Assembly (NCBI GenBank): GCA_902702965.1 | Contig: CACRXP010000050.1 | Location: 1,822,498-1,886,497 of the forward strand | Origin: Spirometra erinaceieuropaei | Taxonomy: Eukaryota; Platyhelminthes; Cestoda; Diphyllobothriidea; Diphyllobothriidae | DNA: 64,000 bases | Direction: 5' to 3' | Part shown: one piece after another, positions 1-8,979 of the stretch | How the letters are laid out: every line of letters begins with the position of its first letter | Position numbering within the stretch: the first letter of the stretch is position 1 | Notes under the pieces: model-generated | Seen by the model: the letters and a program-made list of their open reading frames with translations, nothing else | What the model was told of the DNA's origin: nothing | The model's database searches: none | Program-made: the position numbers and the translations under genes

Positions 1-500
1 AAACTGACAGCCGTTCTATTGAGTCTCCTCTGTTGCTTTTGTTGCTTGCTGTTCTGACTGCTTGTTTGTGCCTGTCCTTACTGCAAACTAAATGCCGTTC
101 TGATGATTGCGTCGCTCACCGCTTATTTTTCAGCAGCCAGTTAGCTTAGAATGGGACGGGAAGGCTCTGAATCCCGTCTCTCTACCCTCCCTCCCCCCTT
201 CAGCTTACGTCAATGTCGTAGGCTGTCCCAGGCTAACTCGGGTCGTTCTCCCACTAAACAAATAAGTGGCCCACAGTGGGGTGCGGCAGCCGCCCGGGAC
301 ATTTGAGCAGCCCTATTTAGGAATAACACTGTTCACCCCCGCGAAGGGAAAGGGCTAGAAAAGATGTCCTAATTAAATGCTGGGGAACCACGCCGTCTGC
401 AGGCTGACCGTGGTCGCAGACGTAAAACACCGCCGAAACACTCAAAATCAAAACAACACGCTCTTATTCCTCCTCCCCCGCCGTCCCACTCGCCAGACTG
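1..500. other. Non-coding left edge, probable 5' flank of the RTE element
   Basis: No convincing coding region. The stretch is GC-rich in places with short pyrimidine runs and leads directly into the endonuclease part of the RTE-type LINE, so it may hold that element's 5' untranslated region. That assignment is inference from position only. Confidence 0.3.
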
Positions 501-508
501 GTAAAGTG

Positions 509-1310
509 AGTCTGCTCGCTCTGGAAGCCTGGAATGTTCTTTCGCTTTTAGACAATCCGAGGTGCTACCCTCCGAAACGGAGAACGGCGCTAGTGGCTCG
601 TGAACTGGCGCGCTACAAGGTGGACATCGCTGCACTCTGCGAGACCCAGTTTTCCCAACAAGGCCAACTGGAGGAGGTTGGTGCCGGCTACACGTTCTGG
701 AGCGGTCACCCTAAGGCAGAGAGATGGGACGCAGGCGTCGCCTTTGCCATCCGGAATGACATCGTGGAACGACTGCCCTGTCTACCTCAGGGTATGAACG
801 ATCGCCTGATGAGCCTCCGCCTGCCTCTCCAGGGAGGCACTTGCGCCACCATCAGCAGAGTCTACGCTCCCCGATGACCAGCCCCGACGCCGCAAGAGAC
901 AAATTCTACGAGGACCTGCACGCCCTCTTGTCGACTGTGTTTAAGGCGGGCAAGTTGACTGTCCCTGGTGACTTGAACGCCCGCGTCGGCACAGACCATG
1001 CTGCCTGGAAAGGAGTGCTGGGTCATCGTGGTCTTGAGGCTCCAATGACAATGGCCTGCTCCTTCTACGAATCTGCGCAGAACACCGGTTCATCATGACC
1101 AACGTCCACTTCCGTCTCCCGATGCGAGAGAAGACTGCCTGGATGCATCCTCGGTCGCGATACTGGAACCTGTTGGACTATTTTCTCGTCAGGAGGCGAT
1201 AACACAGGGACGTGCTGGTGACAAGGGCGATTCTGGGTGTTGACGGGTGGACCAACCATCGCCTTGTCATCTCCGTGATGAAGATTCGTCTACAGCCTCG
1301 CAGGTGACCT
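509..1310 (+). pseudogene. RTE endonuclease domain (broken)
   Basis: An exonuclease/endonuclease/phosphatase-fold domain that would nick the target DNA for reverse transcription. The N-terminal part reads AWNVLSLLDN followed by RTALVARELARYKVDIAAL and an acidic residue in CETQF, the usual early motifs. After a frame change at about 870 the protein continues with [14 protein letters not shown] (about 966-1008), matching the GDFNAR catalytic motif with F replaced by L. A further frame carries LDYFLVRRR (about 1173-1200) and TNHRLVIS (about 1254-1277), the equivalent of the terminal DH motif (DHRLV) with D changed to N. Stops and shifts between these blocks rule out function. Confidence 0.75.
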
Positions 1311-1839
1311 TACGCTAAGCGACCCTCAGGTAGGTTGAATATTGCTTTGTTTTTGTCTGCCCACCATCTCCATTTCAGCAACGAGCTAGCTCAACGGCTG
1401 GCCAACCTTCCAGTCGCTGCCGCCGCCAACGCCACCGCTGACGGGAACGCCTCCGTGGAGAACAGATGGTGTCAACTGCGGGACATAGTCCAGTCGACGG
1501 CGCTTTCTGTCCTTAGTCACGCACGCCGCCGACACCAGGACTGGTTTGACGACGACACCGCCATCAGTAACCTACTCGTCGAAGAGAACTGACTGCACAA
1601 AGCCTACGTCAGTCGCCTCACCGAAGACAACAGAACAGCCTTCTGCCGTAGTCGCCGCCTTGTGCAACAGCGGCTGCGCGAGGTGCAGGACGCCTGGACG
1701 ACTCGCAAGGCTGGGGAGATCCAAGAGTACGCGGACCACAACGGATGGAATAACTTGTTCGCCGCGATCAAGACTATCCATGGTCTGCCAACTAAAGCAA
1801 CTGCTCCTCTTCGCAGCGCCGACGGTAGTACCCTACTCG

Positions 1840-2604
1840 CCGAGAAGACACAAATCCTTCAGCGATGGGCCGAGCACTTCAGGGGCGTCCCCAACCGTCC
1901 GTCCACCAACGTCGACCTCAACCTATCGCTCTCTCTCTCCCTCTCCACGAAACCATCGGGGCCGTGCAGCAGATTTCCAGCGGGAAAGCGCCCGGATCGG
2001 ACGCTATCCCTACTGAGATTACAAACATGGTGGCCCCCAACTCATGGATCATCTGACGGCGCTATTCCAGGAGATGTGGCGTCAGGGACAAGTCCCTCAT
2101 TATTTCAAGAAAGTCACAATCGTCCACCTCTACAAACAAAAAAGGAAACTGCCAAGTCTGCAAAAAGCACCGAGGCATCTCGCTGCTGAAAACAGCCGGG
2201 AAGATCTTTGTTCGCATTCTCCTCAACCGCCTGAACCACCATCTGGAACGAGGTCTTCCGTAAAGCCAGTGCGGTTTCTTTCATCATCGGGGGACCACCG
2301 ACATGATCTTTGCTGCCCGCGAACTTCAAGAGAAATGTCAGGAAATGCGGACCCACCTGTAGTCTACCTCCTGGGATCTGACGAAATCCTTCGATACGGT
2401 GAATCGTGTAGGACTGTGGATAATCATGCAGGAATTCAACTGTCCCAAACGATTCACTCTGGTGGTGCGTCAGCTCCACGATGGCATTATGGCGCAAGTC
2501 ACGAACAATGGACTGTCTCAGAGGCATTCGCAGTAATCAACGGAGTGAAGCAGGGCTGTGTCCTTGCGTCACCCTCTTCAGTGTCATGTCCTCTTCCATG
2601 CTGA
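1840..2604 (+). pseudogene. RTE reverse transcriptase fragment (broken)
   Basis: Fingers and palm region of an RTE reverse transcriptase. Visible blocks, in shifting frames, are a SGKAPGSDAIPTEI-type motif (about 1978-2020), VTIVHLYK (about 2115-2138), CKKHRGISLLKTAGKIFVRI (about 2158-2217), TTDMIFAARELQEKCQE (about 2296-2345) and NGVKQGCVLA (about 2538-2568). The downstream YADD active-site block is not visible before similarity ends. Frameshifts occur around 2050, 2150, 2265 and 2350. The polymerase is therefore an inactive fragment. Confidence 0.75.
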
Positions 2605-2639
2605 TGGTGAATAAGTCAGCGTCACTGTAAACAAGCTCA

Positions 2640-4985
2640 TGTACAAGTCACCACTGCTTCATCTTCGATACAGCGCCCGTCTTCGGGGCTGGAGAAGAGC
2701 CACTTCATTATTACTTGTATATATGAACCAAACAACTGGATATTCGTTTTTCCGCGTTAAATGCTGTTTGTTCGTTGGCTGTTACATTAACACTTTTTGT
2801 TTTGACAATTGCTTTCCCGTCCGGGCAGCCTACAGACCGGGTCAAAATCCCCCCCCCTCTCGCCCGGGCTCAATACAACGCAGGATGGTAGTCCCACGTG
2901 AGTTACAGTTTGACCTGTCACGAACAAAGACGCTCCCCTCTGTCCCCCAAGGTGAGCGTAGAGGAGGCTTGCCTGTGAACATTTGAATAGTGGGGCAGAC
3001 TTGCATTGCATCTAAAAAACTCTCTCTCCTTCTATATCCACCGTGCTCCGGTAGCGAGACAGCGTCTAAAAGTCCGGAGGTGACATGGACGCGGTGGTTG
3101 ACTTCGCTAGACCACCTGTCCACACACCCCATACACGATCCTGCCGCTGTAACGCATGTGCCGGGTTTCCGGATTAAACTTTGATGAGATCGTTAAGAGG
3201 ACCATAGTAGGAAAGAGTCAGTATAGCTTGATCCTCAGTCCCAAGGACGAAACTTCGAAGTGCCGACTAGGACACCGAACACAGGACGAAGAGACTATTG
3301 CGTAAGCCAGTCGAGGTACAGTGGTCGACAACTCGGATATTCCTAAATCAGAAAGCGGAGAAGGCAGTTTGATGGAGGAGCTTCACAGAGATGATGATGT
3401 GCACACGCAACCCAGCAAGCAGTTGTAGTAGGCGTTCCCACCAAACGAACGATAACCGGAATGCTTGTGTCTGAGCCTCTCAAGCCGAGCCAATTGGCGA
3501 AAAGATAAATATCGATCGGGGTCACAAAGTCGGCAAACCGAAGACAGACACATGTAAGCAGTGACTGACAGTGTGATGGGCGAATCGAGGGCTGTATAGG
3601 TAAGGTACCGCGCCGGCGACCACAGGGCGGAGTGCTACCAGCCCACCACGAACTTTGGCAAGTCTCATCAGACATGTATATTCGAGATGCGCTTGTCAAT
3701 CACGCGAGGGAGAATAAACGTGACAACCGCATTCTTCCTCTGGCACGCAGATGATCTCAAGCCATCAGGCTGCTAAAGGATGAACCAGATGCGGACAAGA
3801 TGTCTTGCATAAACTAGGTTTTTTCGGCGGCAAGCGAGAAGTGAATGACCCAGAAGAACAGCCAGCAGAAACGACAGACTAATAGTTAGACAACGAATGC
3901 AAATCCGCCTGGGTCTGACCTACACTATAAAGTCCATCGGCATTCAGAATTGTTAACCTACTATTATGAAGTACATAATAACACAAAGAGTGTGTCTTCA
4001 AGGCATCCATTTCAAAACCCACCTATGCAAAAAAGAACAGAATGGCAAGGATAAAGTTAATCATGAAACGAAGCATGCGACATGGTCCGGAGTGAGGTCG
4101 AGTTATTTCAGCCAACGACTCAAGATTCGCTTTGAGACATCGAGCTGGGGGCAAGGATCGGGTGAACGACCCCAAGCATCTAGAACATATAGAGAATACC
4201 TACGATACTTATTTAAGTGGGTTTTAGTCCGACATGATTATTTCGGCTTGGTGTTTCATCGTACAATGTTGGGTCGTCTGTTGTAGACGGTCTGGGGCAT
4301 TATCTACAATGACCTTAGCTCAGAGAGTAGAGAAGCTATCCTTGTAGACACTTATTGTCTATTTTTTTAATTATCCTGCTTAATTTCTGTTGCTATATGT
4401 CAATGCATCAAACTTTTATCTCCTGAAAAACGAATTTATCAATTATCTATACTTATTTTGCCATTCCTCGATGCATACACAGGCCCCTCCCGTAAAACCC
4501 CTACTACCACCTTTCCCACAAGACAAGCACATTTGGTTGGTCGTGTGTGTTTGGGGTCCATCACCCGATTGTTACCGAGATGGAAAGTTTCATGTTTGGA
4601 AGAATAGCAGCAAGTTGCTCACGATTCCGATCACATAGCCCATCGTTCAAATGATGGAGGCTTCATTGACGTGTGAGGGGCTATTTGAATGAATGGAAGT
4701 AGTCATATGGATATTTTTAAGTTGGCGTGTAATTTCCGAGCAATACCGCAACATTCTGGAATCCTTTTGCTACCATGTGCGGTTTATGTGGCTACTGTCT
4801 CTTGCTGGAATAAAAACCAGATCCCGACGTTCTTTTGGACGAGGACGTTTCATGTTTGCGTCTAGTATACGTCCTCTCCTATGGCTGGTATGCGCACCAG
4901 TTCTGAACTCAATCGCAAACAACTGAGAGTGCGAATGGAAGACAATATGCGCATCCTAGGTTCTTGTTTAAAAGAAGGCGAAGGC
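2640..4985. other. Long non-coding interval, no gene recognised
   Basis: Only short open frames without family features. A cytosine run lies near 2847 and several short AT-rich blocks near 4360-4460. The stretch may be old repeat debris between the RTE and Penelope elements, but I see no diagnostic motif. Confidence 0.4.
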
Positions 4986-5003
4986 ACGATCACTGGCACA
5001 GTA

Positions 5004-5072
5004 GGTTTATTTGCCTGAGCTTTCGAACTCGAACTAGAGTTCATCATCAGAGACTACTCGATTGCAGCAAAT
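5004..5072 (-). ncRNA. Candidate hammerhead ribozyme at PLE 3' end
   Basis: On the minus strand the intact core box CTGATGA (5050-5044) is followed by a 6-bp stem II (GAACTC/GAGTTC at 5042-5037 and 5030-5025 around a 6-nt loop), then GAAA (5024-5021) and GCTC. An outer helix pairs ATTTGC (5072-5067) with GCAAAT (5014-5009). This is the core order of a hammerhead with a minimal helix III, a type known from Penelope-like elements. One unpaired U sits between the core and stem II. Activity is not shown; the fold is inferred by eye. Confidence 0.55.
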
Positions 5073-5126
5073 TGTGAACATTTATACCGCTCACCCTTGC
5101 GGGGGGGAGGGGCAGTACGTCCGTGG

Positions 5127-6467
5127 CTAGGTAGGGTTTGTGCCGCCTGGTCCACGATGTTCCCCCGGTGTGGTGACGCCGTTTGTACTTCGTGACGGTG
5201 TGAGCTGCGCCACCTGGCTGCGTGGGCGGAGCGCGTGATAACACGCAGGCAAATCGATGTGTCTGTTGATAGAGTTGGTGTCCGACACCCACGCCTCCAA
5301 CAGCTCTCGCCCTGTCTTGTTGCCGGCTCGCGCCAATATCCGCGTGTTGGCGAAGTCAAACTCATGCCCTTCCTCCAGCGTATGAGTGGCTACTTGAGAC
5401 AGTGGGTCGCCTCTCCGAACGGCCCGTTTGTGCTCAAGTATTCGTGAGCTCAGACGTCGTCCTGCCTGGCCTGTGTAGTGGCAAGGACAGTTTTGGCACG
5501 GGATTCGATAGACTACGCCCGACTGTACACCTGCGTCCAGCCGATCCTTTATTTTCGTGATCCTGCTACGCATGGTGGCCGCCGGATGATGAGCGATGCC
5601 CACGCCTAGCTCTGACGCGATGCGTTCTGTAGCCTCGGATACATTATTTATGTACGGTAGGGAGTGCCAAATTGTTGGTGTCTCTCTTCCGCTTGCCCGG
5701 CGTGGGTAGCCGTTGATTGTTAATTGGTCCCGGAGATGCCGTAGTTCTTGCATCCTTCTTTCGGGCTCGCTACAGTGCGTTTTTACCCGATCGAAAAGCG
5801 CCCTCACACAGCCCCGTTTGTGCACTAATGGGTGGTTGCTATAATAGTTGAGGACCTGGGTTGTATTGGTCGCCTTTCTGTACACTGTAGTGCTGAGTTC
5901 ACCGTCAGGTGTGCGTGTGACGAGCACGTCCAGGAAGGGTAGTTTCTCGTCCTCCTCGTCTTCTCTTGTAAACTGAATGTCGGGGAATATGCTGTTAAGT
6001 AAGTCTTGAAAACCCGATAGCTTGTCCTTTTCAATAATGAGGAATGTATCGTCCACGTATCGGCGCCAAAACGCAGGTTTGTAACGGCTGAAAGCAACCT
6101 TTTCCAGTTTTTGTACGACCAATTCCGCAACTAGGCTGGATATTGGGGAACCCATGGGTGTTCCTTTGATTTGTTCGTATGTTCTGCCATCGAAGGTGAA
6201 AAAGGTTCGTTGGCAGAATGCAAAGAGCTGCATAAGGTGCTGGATCTTTAGCGGCCCTGTCGTTTCGTCGTACTTTTCTTCGAGACGTTTGCGTAGCACT
6301 TCGCGCGTCAAGTCTGGTGGGATGGACGTGAAAAGTGAGACAACGTCGAAGGATACCATGATTTGGTCGGGTTGAATAGTTTTTCCCCGAATGTCGGCAA
6401 GGAATTGGGAGGCTGAATTGACGGACGTCACAGAGCCCTCTCGGGGAAAATTGAGCTTTCGGGCCAT
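5127..6467 (-). CDS. Penelope-like reverse transcriptase with GIY-YIG endonuclease (partial)
   Basis: The 446-residue ORF has the domain order of a Penelope-type polyprotein. RT palm motifs run from VSFDVVSLFTSIP (residues 38-50) through GTPMGSPIS (102-110) to the catalytic YVDD (137-140), then LPFLDVLV (176-183). A linker rich in basic residues leads to a GIY-YIG nuclease at about 317-405, with VVY and HYTGQ standing for GIY and YIG, an RILEHK block, and ELLEAWVSD holding the conserved Glu. The CxxC-type cluster CQNCPC precedes the YIG strand, as is common in PLEs. The RT would copy the element's RNA and GIY-YIG would cut the target. Normal PLE proteins are roughly 700-800 residues, so the N-terminal part is missing. 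The remaining frame has no stop, which suggests a fairly recent copy. Confidence 0.88.
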   Translation of the reverse strand: MARKLNFPREGSVTSVNSASQFLADIRGKTIQPDQIMVSFDVVSLFTSIPPDLTREVLRKRLEEKYDETTGPLKIQHLMQLFAFCQRTFFTFDGRTYEQIKGTPMGSPISSLVAELVVQKLEKVAFSRYKPAFWRRYVDDTFLIIEKDKLSGFQDLLNSIFPDIQFTREDEEDEKLPFLDVLVTRTPDGELSTTVYRKATNTTQVLNYYSNHPLVHKRGCVRALFDRVKTHCSEPERRMQELRHLRDQLTINGYPRRASGRETPTIWHSLPYINNVSEATERIASELGVGIAHHPAATMRSRITKIKDRLDAGVQSGVVYRIPCQNCPCHYTGQAGRRLSSRILEHKRAVRRGDPLSQVATHTLEEGHEFDFANTRILARAGNKTGRELLEAWVSDTNSINRHIDLPACYHALRPRSQVAQLTPSRSTNGVTTPGEHRGPGGTNPT

Positions 6468-6479
6468 CCATTTGGCTAA

Positions 6480-6514
6480 ATTGTATGTGGAGCTGCATTG
6501 TATGTGGAGAGTGC
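6480..6514. repeat. Short imperfect tandem duplication
   Basis: A unit of about 17-18 nt beginning ATTGTATGTGGAG is present twice, followed by a partial third start (ATTGAATGT). It lies at the 5' side of the truncated Penelope ORF. Confidence 0.6.
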
Positions 6515-6540
6515 ATTGAATGTAAAGATAAATATGACAC

Positions 6541-8375
6541 GTCGAGTTCGAGAGGTGCTAAGACGACACCACAATCAATAAATATTAGATTGTGTTCATG
6601 CCGAAACCTTTAGTCTCTGATTTGTTGAAGAGGGGTATTTTTGGTCCCATATGCAAGCCGTCATACTGTTGATACCTGCCGTTGCTGTGGCTGAATTTCT
6701 CCGCCCTATTTTCTAGATTCTGCTGTATACTCCGCTGGTTGGTTTGAGTTTCATGCCTGCCGCAATGATGTGTCTAATTGCGGTTCGCAGTTCCTGCGCT
6801 CACGGACGCATCCTGAATGGCCAGTCAATCGCAAGAGTTGGTAATTTAGCGGACCAATAAAAGCACGCGTCAACAACGTCCTAAAACTGACAACCACATC
6901 TAACAGGCCGGTGAATAGGCATGCGCGCTGCCAGATAAATTCCTTTCCATTGTCATATTTCATTTTCTAGTTGTATGCCTCATGGTATGCGGTTTATGTG
7001 TCTCCATCAGAGCTGCCCCTCTGCCTGTCAAACGGCACACGTACGTAAAATACCGCATCCCGGAGGTTACTTTTTGGCCAGACTGACCTACTCCTGTGTG
7101 GTCACAGCGAAGCATACTTATTAGCTAAAGTTGCAGATGTACTTTAACTACGATCGTCACCCCCCACCATGTTCCGCTTAAGGGAGGAGGGTTGGGAGGT
7201 GCTATCGTAGCGGCCTACTCCGCGTGGCGAAAGCGACTGAAGCCTCTTGCGAGTTGACTGTTTGCGCGGCGTACGACCCTGCCTTCAGCTCGCCGATGCC
7301 GTGACGCCGATCGATAATTTGATCTTCAAAGCTTGGCCGCAGCCGAACTGGGCTCGGGCCGGGCTCAAGGGTTGCGTGCGCAAACACACATCAAAGGCCA
7401 GCTCCCGGCTTGGTTGAAAAGTTTCCGTAGCCGACTTCTGAGCTGCTCGTCCAGCTAACTGTCTCGTTGTTTTTTGACTTGTCGACGGTCCCACCCTGAC
7501 AACGGCAAGAAGGCTTTATTAAGTCTGAAAATGTTGACTCGGTAATGCGCGCCCGGCGGGAAGATCAAAGGGCTGCGAGCGCCTGGGCGTGCCAAGGGGG
7601 AGGCTTACTCAATCCGCGGTTGGCTGGTTACACGTTTATGGCTGTGATTGGTTGGCGAGAAAAGTGAACAACTCCTAGCGTTCTAATGTGTGAACTCCTG
7701 TGCGTCACGAAGTGACAGCATCAAATAGAAGGTAAAGTGCATCACACCGGGACTTCCGCCTGGAGATGTATGGTTCTTGCCTTCGGCATCAACACTCAAC
7801 ATTCACACTTGGTCTTGTGATAATGGGCGGGCGCGGAACTCTACACTTTGAGCTAATCAAAAATGAGCTGCATGTGGCGGACGTGGGGGTCAGTATAACC
7901 GCACGAATTGATTTTAGTTGTCGGAAGGCGTCGTTTTTTTTGTGTCTCCCCGGCAGGACGTTCGTATTCGTGTCTTCTCAACTCCTCTTTAGGCCGTCCA
8001 AGATTGTTTGAGTTAAAAGATCTGATGCTTTTAGGTACACTCCTCTTCAACAAACCTTTTCGGGGTCTTTCGGCAATGAAGAAGCAGATTCCTCGAATTA
8101 TGACCGATAAGCCCTGTAGAAGCAAAGAAACGCGATATGATGTTGAGCCTCAGTGCTTCAAGGACCCTAGCCGAAGTGGGATTTAAGAAGCAGAGAGAGA
8201 GAGGGCTCATCGGGACAGGGTTATAGTGTTGTTGTAGTTTGGTCGGCTCATCGTTGTCAGTGCGACCAATATAAAATATAAATATAAAATATCTCTCGAT
8301 TGTTACCGAAATCTTAAATGACTGAAGGGGCTATTTGACCTGGGATAGATCGACTTTTTCGCCTTGATCAAGCTG
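6541..8375. other. Non-coding interval, no gene recognised
   Basis: Open frames here are short and overlap on both strands without motifs. An AT-rich stretch at about 8270-8295 repeats AAATATAAATATAAAATA. Nothing further can be supported. Confidence 0.4.
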
Positions 8376-8399
8376 TTTCGAGAGCCTTCGCAGCGGCAG

Positions 8400-8812
8400 A
8401 GGTTCAAATACTATTCTCTACTAACCCTATTTTAGGCGAAGAAGGCAAGGATAGGTTGCCATCTCAGACCAACTCAATGTGCGTCTATTCTTCCACTTCG
8501 TCCCTTGGAGTAGGTTATATTTGTCGTACGAGTCGGCGTCTATCCAAAAGAATACGAAAACACCTCCCCAGATGGCTGGGAAAAGGCGAAACTAGGGGCA
8601 TAAGCAGCGCCATTTTGACGTATGTAGTTGATTCAGGGCATCGTGTGGACCCTGGCGAAGCTTTTTGTGTGATTTACAAGGTTCCCTCAAACTATCCTAA
8701 GCTATTGAACCAACGTCTGTTGGCAACAGCAGAAGCGACCATGAGCGGCTTACGAAAACCGACTCTACGTGTCCAGAAGAACCCCATTCAGATTCCGTGT
8801 TTACCGTGATCA
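8400..8812 (+). pseudogene. GIY-YIG domain fragment from a second PLE lineage
   Basis: The frame from about 8400 through a non-ATG codon at 8456 to the stop near 8809 reads as the C-terminal nuclease part of a Penelope-type protein: CVYSS, then VGYICRTSRRLSKRIRKH (YIG strand and the conserved Arg), SAILTYVVDSGH, and a terminal FCVIYKVPSNYPKLLN block with AEA. This wording differs from the PLE at 5.1-6.5 kb and matches another flatworm PLE group known from schistosomes; that is recall of the family, not a search. The RT domain is absent upstream, so this is a 5'-truncated remnant. No internal stop is seen in the piece. Confidence 0.65.
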
Positions 8813-8979
8813 AAGGTTGACTTTCCACATGCAACTTTCCGCACCCCTCCGTTCTCGCCCCGCCTGTGTTTTAAAACTAATTTTTACCGATTTTCCAATC
8901 ACTGACATGTTTGACCGTACTCCGTTCGCATATAATTCTACTGGCCTGAAGAGAATTTATTGAAAGCAACGTATGTTCG

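Larger units (their letters stand above)
505..2620 (+). mobile_element. RTE-type non-LTR retrotransposon, degraded
   Basis: Reading across frames gives the order typical of RTE LINEs: apurinic endonuclease (about 509-1310), a linker (about 1335-1900) and the front half of a reverse transcriptase (about 1940-2600). At least four frame changes and several stops break the reading frame, so the copy is dead. Similarity stops before the expected YADD catalytic motif, so the 3' end is truncated or too diverged to recognise. The endonuclease and RT wording closely matches RTE elements common in flatworms; I know this from the family and have not searched. The exact ends and a target-site duplication could not be placed. 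Confidence 0.8.
4990..6540 (-). mobile_element. Penelope-like element (PLE), 5'-truncated
   Basis: A minus-strand element with one long reverse transcriptase/GIY-YIG ORF (5127-6467), then a short 3' region holding a hammerhead-like fold (5004-5072). Upstream of the first Met the frame still encodes the PLE-like words NLAKW, so the protein once began further upstream and the copy lacks the N-terminal part of RT. A short tandem duplication (about 6480-6514) sits just upstream of the ORF. Penelope-like elements are an order of eukaryotic retroelements distinct from LINE and LTR elements. No terminal duplication or target site could be defined. Confidence 0.85.

Noticed and set aside
2639..2986. 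115-codon plus-strand open frame after the RTE element
   Set aside because: It runs across a cytosine run and low-complexity sequence, has overlapping frames on minus and shows no RT motifs; not supported as a gene.
6536..6565. Inverted similarity (TCTCGAACTCGAC) to the PLE ribozyme stem at the 5' side of the first PLE
   Set aside because: Only about 14 nt match and neither core box is present, so it does not prove a second terminal repeat.
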